64,000 nt of DNA, taken from Tachypleus tridentatus. Lineage: Eukaryota; Arthropoda; Merostomata; Xiphosura; Limulidae. The notes beneath the pieces were generated by a model, which was not told the DNA's origin, ran no database searches, and worked only from the letters and a program-made list of their open reading frames with translations. The position numbers and the translations under genes were made by a program. Where the stretch lies: assembly GCF_004210375.1 (NCBI RefSeq), contig NC_134829.1, positions 32,461,394 through 32,525,393 of the forward strand, written 5' to 3'. Of the stretch, positions 39,801 through 48,800 are shown one piece after another. Position 1 is the stretch's first letter, and every line of letters begins with the position of its first letter.

Positions 39801-42800
39801 ATACATGAACGTTAGGATAGGAGGAGGGCCTTTCAAGGATCATACAGGAATGTTAGGATAGGAGGAGGGCCTTTCAAGGATCATACAGGAATGTTAGGAT
39901 AGGAGGAGGACCTTTCAAGGATCATACATGAATGTTAGGATAGGAGGAGGACCTTTCAAGGATCATACAGGAACGTTAATATTTTATTATTATGGGATAG
40001 TTGGATTATTATCATCTGTATAAGTTATAGTTTTTCATCAGGTTTTATTAATAAATCTTTAATCAATATTTTTTATACTGTAAAGTTACCGACAAGAAAA
40101 AAAAATGGACGAGATGATTACGTCAGTTCTGAGCTTGTTACGAAAAGATCTGGGATGCTCAAGTATAGAATCATAATATATATATATATATACTGAATAC
40201 TGAATGTTACAATATATGTATATATTGAATACTGAATGTTACAATATATGTATATATTGAATACTGAATGTTACAATATATATATACTGAATACTGAATG
40301 TTACAATATATATATACTGAATACTGAATGTTACAATATATATATGTATATATACTGAATACACAGATTACTTATGGTATATCTACTAAACGTTACGGTA
40401 TACACATGAATGTTACAATATATATATATCTACTAAAAACACAGATCACTTATAATATATCTACCAAACACACGTTTAAATGTTATGGTATTCGTACTGA
40501 ACATACACGTGAATGTTACAATATTTATATACTGAAAACCCAGATCATTGTTACGGTGTACTTACTAAACACACATTTGAATGTTACGGTGTACGTACTG
40601 AAAATACACATGAATGTTACAATATATATATATACTGAAGATACGAGTTGCTGTTACAGGAAATGTATATTAGAGACACGTGAATGATATATTGTATATG
40701 TTAACAAATGTTTTTGATATCATGTAAATAATAAAGGTACTGGTGAATGTTGTGGGAGTGAAAATTAATGCATGTTACATCATATATACAGGTGATTGTT
40801 ATGGTACATGTATATGTATTTATATTGATACCTATGTGACTGTAACGTTACATGTATTGAAAACACATGTGAATATTACAGTGCACATTGTAGAAAAAGA
40901 GAATTTTACAGTATACATTGAAGACACAAATGAATGTCTTAGTGATAGTATTAAACACTCATGTGCATGTTATGGTACTGAAGACACAAATGAATGTCTT
41001 AGTGATAGTATTAAACACTCATGTGCATGTTATGGTACTGAAAACACACATGAATGTCTTAGTGAAAATATTAAACACTCATGTGCATGTTATGGTACTG
41101 AAGACACACATGAATGTCTTAGTGAAAGTATTAAACACTCATGTGCATGTTATTGTACTGAAGACACACATGAATGTGTTAGTGATAGTATTAAACACTC
41201 ATGTGCATGGTATGGTACTGAAGACAGACATGAACGCTGTCGTATATCCTGAAGACAGAAGTTATTGTATAATTATTGAAATGTAAAAGTTACTGGACAT
41301 GCACTAAAGCATATTGTGTGCAGTACATATAGAAGACCCAACTGATTGTTATGGTATGTATACTGTAGACACAGGAATTCTGTGGTATACATTGAACATA
41401 CAAGTAAACTTAATTTTGTTTGTATTAAAGACACATTTGAACGTTACGATATATATGCATTGAAGACACACATCAATATTATATTATGTCTACTGAAGAC
41501 ACACCTTTATATGCGTGAATGTTAAGATAGACATTACAAACACGTGATTGTTACAATATATATCCAAATCATTTGTGAATTTCAGGATGTGTGTGTATAT
41601 ATATATTTCAAGCAAGTGAAGGCTATGCCATGTATATGAAGATACAAGTAAGTGCTACAGTATATATATATCTAAGAAATATGTGAATGTTATTATGCAG
41701 ATATATGTATGTGTTTTAGTTATACGTGTAATTGTTTTGGGAAGTATGGTGAGTGAAAGATGTTAATCTGATGTTCATCTGTTCACCTTAAAAATATTTC
41801 CAGCCATTCCGTTCTACCAACGACGTCAATAGCTGTATTCTGTGTGGAAAGCAGCGTGGAAGATGGGCTAATCCTCGAGATATGTGTACTTGTGAAAGTA
41901 TGACTTTCTGTAAACCTTGCAAAGAAGATGACAGGTGAGTCTTCTACAGAGATAAACGGATGTATAGGGCGTTCTGGAATTTAATTTATTAATCTTTAAT
42001 TACAGATTTCGAAATAATACAGGATAAATAATGCATATAACTAATACCACAGTATGTCAGTTACTTCTTATTACTGTGCTAAAACTTGACAGAAGTATAC
42101 AAATCGTACACGTGCATCAGTCGTTGTGAAAAATGTAAGAATAGTAAAACAAGGTATGAAAATGTCATACTGAGTCGCTCGTGTTTCGAGATAATTTCAA
42201 GATTGATTTTGTTGTTGAAATTAATGTCCTATTTTTGTAAATTAAAACTAATGCAACATTCCTTGTTAAATTTAATATATTCATGCCAAGTGCCTTACAA
42301 TTATCATAATACTAAGTGATTTATAGGTCCAGGAACAGCAGCAAAAGGCCTGTGAAGCCGAGATTCAAGTGTAGAACTCACGGAGAATTTCGAGAGTACT
42401 ATGAAAGTCTAGGAAGCCTGAAGAATTGGTGCATGCTTATGTCTAGCCTCGCCATAATACCTTTGACTGCTGCTTTAAACGTTACTGGCGTAGGTGTTTT
42501 TTTAACTCTGTTTCCTGTCAAACACATTGTAGCAAAATGTAGCACAATAATAACAAGTTACAATATATTTGATCTTTTTATATACTCAATATAATATTAA
42601 CGGAATAATTGAAGACATACTTCAATCATTTGGAGAAGAGCTACCGACTTTTCTCAACATGTGTGCTTAACATTAGAAGTATCTTACTCACACAGTTATC
42701 TTCTGTAGTGCAGCTCTACTCATCAGTGATGACGAGAAAATCCACTTGTAGAGAAATATATATGTAGGAAAAGATCTGCCACAACAAAAAACTAGAGAAA

Positions 42801-45800
42801 CTAAGATGCAAACAACAGAAAAGACACCAACACGACAAACCGTTGACTGACCTCATAATTAACAGATCCGACCGACAATTAAACACCGACGAGATACATC
42901 TACTTAACAAAGTACTCAACTTCGCAATAGCACCTAGGTACATTCCAACCATAGAAATCAAAACATGTTTAGAAGATCTAGCCAGGAGACTTGTGATACT
43001 TTCTACAGAAAACAAAAACAAGAAAACAACCAACAGAAAGAAGACAACTTAGACAATTTTATTGACATCCAACAGCAAAACTTCCCAGAAAAAAATTAAA
43101 AAATTATATTTTCAACAAACACCTAAAAACAACATCTTATACGATTTTTTCAAATAATTTTCTCACAAAACAGAAAATTTAAAAAACAATCTTACAAAAG
43201 GAGATATTAATTCTATTAAAAACCTAAAACAAGACAAAAACATAAAAATTCTAAAAGAGGATATAGGTAACGCTATAGTCATAATGAACACGAATGAATA
43301 CATTCAAAAAATGAAGAACATCCTATCAAACACACACAAATTTAAACCAATACACAAAAATCTAACAAAGACACATGAATCCCAACTAAACAAAATACTA
43401 CTAAAAATGAAAAAAGCCAACAGAATTTCACAAACACTTTATTCCTACCTACGCAAGACCGACTCACGCATACCACAAATATACGGCATCCCCAAACCTC
43501 ATAAACCAGATTGTCCACATATGAATCGTTTAATTACAATCTTGGTAAATACATAGCATGGACATTCTCCGAATATGTAACATCAGCCAGCTCATTCATC
43601 AAATACTCTAATCAAGTCTAATCTTAATCAACTTAATCACAAAGCCTTAATGGCCAGTTTCGATATTATATCCCTCTTTACAGAAGTCCCAACCACTGAA
43701 ACCTGCAAGATAGCCTTAGAACTCTATAAATAGACATTCCCAGCAACCAATTAGCAATCCTCATAGAATTCACCACGATAAAGACAAACTTCATGTTCAA
43801 CAACCACAATTACATACAAACAAATGGCCTAAGCATGGGCAACCCAGTATCACCAGTTCTAGCCAATATTTTTATGACACAAGTTGAAACAATTACCACA
43901 GCATTACATCCACCACTATACTGGTACAGATATGTAAATTACACGATTGCAGGATTCAGATCTACAGAACACACACTTAATTTTTTCAATCACATTAACT
44001 CTATACATCCCAACATTAACTTCACATGTGAACAGGAAGAATGCAATCAAATATTATTTCTTAACCTCAAAATTACAAGAACCGACATACAATTTAAAAC
44101 AGAAATCCACCGAAAAAATCACCCATACTGGACTATACATTCCTTGGGACTGTTTTGTTTTGTTTCCTTAACAACAAAATATGTAAAGAAAAAATCGAAC
44201 GTACCTCTGCTTTATTCACAGCGAATATCCAAATCCGAGTTTGAGAGTTATGAGCTCTCAAACATATATCTGAGTCACCGGGAGGTATAAGAACTTAACT
44301 GGAACGCTTGGTAACCTCATATCGTTATTTCAATAAAACAGCTTTTATCTTTTAAAATCATGTATAGTAAAATCTTATATTAATCATTAAATGAGAAACA
44401 TGATAACATAAGTGCTTTTAGCGAACGTTCTGAAAGCACTTTTGATGTTTCATTAAATATTGATTTGTTTTCTTCTTTATTTCAGATCAGTTTGGGATGG
44501 CTCTATCTTTTCATGGGCGTCCTTATTGGATCTGCTGTGATTCCCATTACTCTATGCGTATTTTCTGAAAGACTAACAGGCGCCGCCATGATGGCTGGAG
44601 CGATAGGTGGCTCTGTTGTAGGCCTAACAACATGGATGTCTATAGCTTCTCAGTATGAAGGGGGATTAAGCTCCATTCATTTTTTGAAAAACACCGGTAG
44701 GGTGAATTATGTACACGATATACAGCAAAAATTTTAAAACTCTTTAATATTTTACATTGTATAGTTTGGTTGTCTCTTATTGAGCACAAACACTACACAA
44801 TGGGCTCTCTGAGTTGTGCCTGCACGGGTATCAAAAACCGATTTTTAACATTAAAAGTCAATAGACTGGGAGGTTAAGTTGAATAGACATAAAATGAAAT
44901 AAGAAAATCCGAGGATGTTTTGAGCAATGGATAAAATGATAACCAAGGATTTCGAATGTAGTGGTTTAGCTACCTTGAGTGTATAAGGAAATATTAGATC
45001 TATATTAATGAATATTTCGCTATAGCATAATGGTTATTTTCTTTGAAATGTAATTGGGAATTGTACGACTGTTTCATAGCATGTGCGATATTGATAATAA
45101 AAAGTGTATAACAGCTGATATAATCTAGCCGCTCGAAGTCTATTGAACTTTATATATCTTCTAACACAGGTAAAGAACAGAGTATGCTGTGGGGGAATGT
45201 TGTGTCTATTCTATCCGGAGGAATAATAACTATAGTGGTCAGTATAATCCAGAACTTTCGAATGGATTCGTCTCGAAAGAGTGAAATCTGGGAGAGTACG
45301 AGAGACATTGACAATCCACTTTTTCCATGGACTGAGCTATATGCACGGTATAAACGTTATATATATATATTATTACTCTATAGTTGCCATAGTGTTTCTA
45401 TAATATAAGTGAATTATTAGAAAGATTATGTGTTTATTTGCTCCTTGGCCAACAACAGCCCCGTTAAGGAAAACAAAGATCCAACTGTTTTAAGGACTTT
45501 TTTCTTTCGTTTCAAGTAAGACTAATTTACAAACAATATTTTATTAACTTCAAATGGCAATTGAATCTAGATACAGCTGAATATAAAAATTAGATTTTAA
45601 AACAGGGAGTCAGCAACCTCTTTCCGCACAGGGGCCAGAGACCATATTTGTGAACGGATGGAAGGCCACATTCATTTCTATAGCTAATAAATGAAAGAAA
45701 TAATAATAAAACACAATGAAATATGAATAATGTTTATTTAAGTAATATTCATGTAATAAAGGACACAGCGATTAATGCGAGACATTATTGATGCTGTTTG

Positions 45801-48800
45801 TCGCTTGAAATCAGGTCTGAGATAGAGTTGTGTTTTTCTTATAGCAAAGCCACATCGGGCTATCTGCTGAGCCCACCGAGGGTAATCGAGCCCCTGATTT
45901 TTGGGCTGTACTAGCGGGGGGGGCGAGATAGAATGACAAACTTGAATTCTTTATCAGGACCACCTCGGGCCGGATGGATATGATATTTCATTTGGGGACT
46001 GAGGTCCAGATGCTTTCGGCTGTCGGTTGACGACCCCTGTTTTAGAAGATATTACATTTTACTAATTCATTTGTCTGAATTAATTATATGCCCCTTTTAT
46101 TTTTCTATATATTAATATTCTTTATATTAACGTTTATTATAATTTAGAATTATATTTTTTGTTGTTGGATGCTACGTTTCATCTAACAGGTTCGTTGCTG
46201 GCGGAAAAGCAACTATACCTATTGAGAAATCACTTCCACCATTCTGGCCGAATCTCCACAACATATCCTTAACTAGAGAATGTAATTTCGCCACAAGCAA
46301 AGTCATAGTAAAAGAAACAGGAAGAGAAAACTAACTTCGTAAATTATTGCAAAAATGGCCTTGTTAACAACACTCATAATTCTCTAATCACAATTCATAA
46401 TAACTAATTCACAAAATAGGTGACTATCTAATCTCACGATGCATGATATTTTAAATATCCTCTTGTATACTTCACTTTTCTACCAGAAGTCGAAATAACA
46501 GTTTCATACGTAATAAACATTTGTTGAAAGTCTTACCATAGCTTTAGTGATAACAAGAAGAGCACTACCCACTGTCAGCCATTGTGTCTTGACAGAAGTA
46601 ACCAATAGAGGAGAGCTAGTATTTCATTAAATAATACTTAAAAAAACAACTCAACTTAATTATATAGAAAAATACATGAGATATGAAGATAGAAGTAATT
46701 AATAAAAACTTAAAGAATACAAGTTTCCAATTCCTTAACCCATTTTTTTTTTTGAGAAAGTGATGGATTTAATTACTTTGTGCATAGGGTCTTTTCTTTT
46801 TACAATTTCTTTAACTAACCAGTCTAACACTAGGCACCATGTACGATATTATCATGATAATCCTAAAACAATTGAATAAAACAATTGTGAATTTTATGTA
46901 ACAAAGTACCGAATTTTTTTGCAACAATGTGTAATTTATCATCTTGAAAAATACAAACTATAGTTATCACATTATCTACCAAATTAGATTCTCACTTGGA
47001 AACAAACACTTTTTTGAAGTAATTTTCTTGACATAATTTAAGTTCTCACTTTGAAACAAATAAACTTAAAATCACAAACAAACAAACTTTCAACATGTCT
47101 TCAAAAAATTATAAAAATTAAATTTTTAAATTTAAAAATTAAAAGGTAGACTATAAAAAATATTTGTGTGAGACACTGTCCCTTTTTTTCAAACCCTCGT
47201 GAGACCCTCCGTATCCCGTACCAGCCATGAATATGTGCCCGGCATGGCCAGATGGGTTAAGGCGTTCGACTTGTAGTCCGAGAGTCGTGGGTTCGAATCC
47301 CCGTCACACCAAACATGCTCGCTCTTTCAGTCGTGGGGACTTTATAATGTGACAGTCAACCTAACTATTCGTTGGTAAATGAGTAGCTCAAGAGTTGGCG
47401 GTGGGTGGTGATGACTAGCTGCCTTCCCTCTAGTCTTTCACTGCTAAATTACAAACAACTAACTCAGATAACCCACGCATAACTTTGCGCGAAATTCTAG
47501 ACAAACTAAACTAGTTTTACTTCGCAATTCAAGTTTGTAAACCAGGTGTATAAAAGTCGTATGTTTGCACAATCTTCCAGACTAAATGAAGGTTAAATAC
47601 CACAATGAGTGATCAACACGTCTTTTACTTTTTTGGCACTCTTTCTGTGTCACTCCCTTCTAGACGCTGGTAATTCTTATTTCAAGGGTTGGTACAGTAC
47701 AATTTTTCCTTTAGTTTGGTTGATTTGTTTTGAATTTCGCGCAAAGCTGCACGAGGGCTATCTGCGCTAGCCATCCTTAAGTTAGCAGTGTAAGACTAGA
47801 GGGAAGGCAGCTAGTCTTCATCACCAACCGCCAACTCTTGGACTACTATTTTACCAACGAATAGTGGGATTGACCGTCACATTATGACGCCCCCATGGTT
47901 GAAAGGACTAGCATGTTTGGTGCGACGGGGATTCGAACCTGCAACCCTCACATTACGAGTCGAACGCCTTAACCCACCTGGCCATTTCATAAAATAGCTG
48001 AATAGGCACGGTAGCTGGAGCCCTGTAGGGCATTAAGAATCAGTTGGTCTGAGAGATGTTTTAAAGACGGTATACAAGTTAAATCAGCTTTAAATAATTT
48101 TAAGTGAGCTTAAGTAGCTTTATGTGATTCATGTCCTGCTATAGATGATAAAATACTATTAGCTGGAGGACTATTTTATTGAATATGTAGACGTAATGAA
48201 AGTGATAACTACCAGCGACGACAGATATTTTGCAGAATTTCCTTCTGTGAAGAAAGGGAGTGTATGATATTCTAGTATACCGCAGTATATCCAGAAATTT
48301 CTCTCGTAATGATTAGAATGATGTTTCGTTGTTCTCTGATATTTGCTTGTTGGTATTTTTCTGGTAAGCTGAAAGAGTGAATAACTTGAAGGAAAACTGG
48401 GAGCGATTATAAGAAATGTGCAGAATTGCTTTATATGAGTTTTTATAAAAAGAAGTAAATTTGTGTGTGTCAACACTGAATTATAGCATTACTGTGTTAA
48501 TATTTCTACTAACAAATAGGTAACGCATAGCCACTTATTGCCTACAAATACTGAAGGAAAGATCGAAGCAAAGGACTAATGTTGTGTATGGAAAATCTTT
48601 GTCCATGATTAAGTAACGTTTTAAGGAATATCACCTTTTTGCGATTTATATCTGCATGTCTGTAAAATACATAATTAGCAATCACTTTAGTTTTCGGAGT
48701 TAAGCCTAATGAACTTACAGAGACTAGTTAGTACAAGCTTCAAGCCAAGGAAAGTATATTCAATAAAACTTAATGTGTATTCGAGTATTCTGAATTATAA

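Noticed and set aside
40328-41286. Plus-strand frames of 119-169 codons
   Set aside because: They follow tandem repeats whose length is a multiple of three; composition and context do not suggest a gene.
42494-42495. Alternative exon 9 donor gtgttt
   Set aside because: Would leave phase 1 and break the frame into exon 10; gtaggt at 42490 fits the frame and the family alignment.
42716-42730. ctcatcag (complement CTGATGAG) as a hammerhead core
   Set aside because: Part of it lies beyond the element boundary, and no following GAAA with a stem II was found on that strand.
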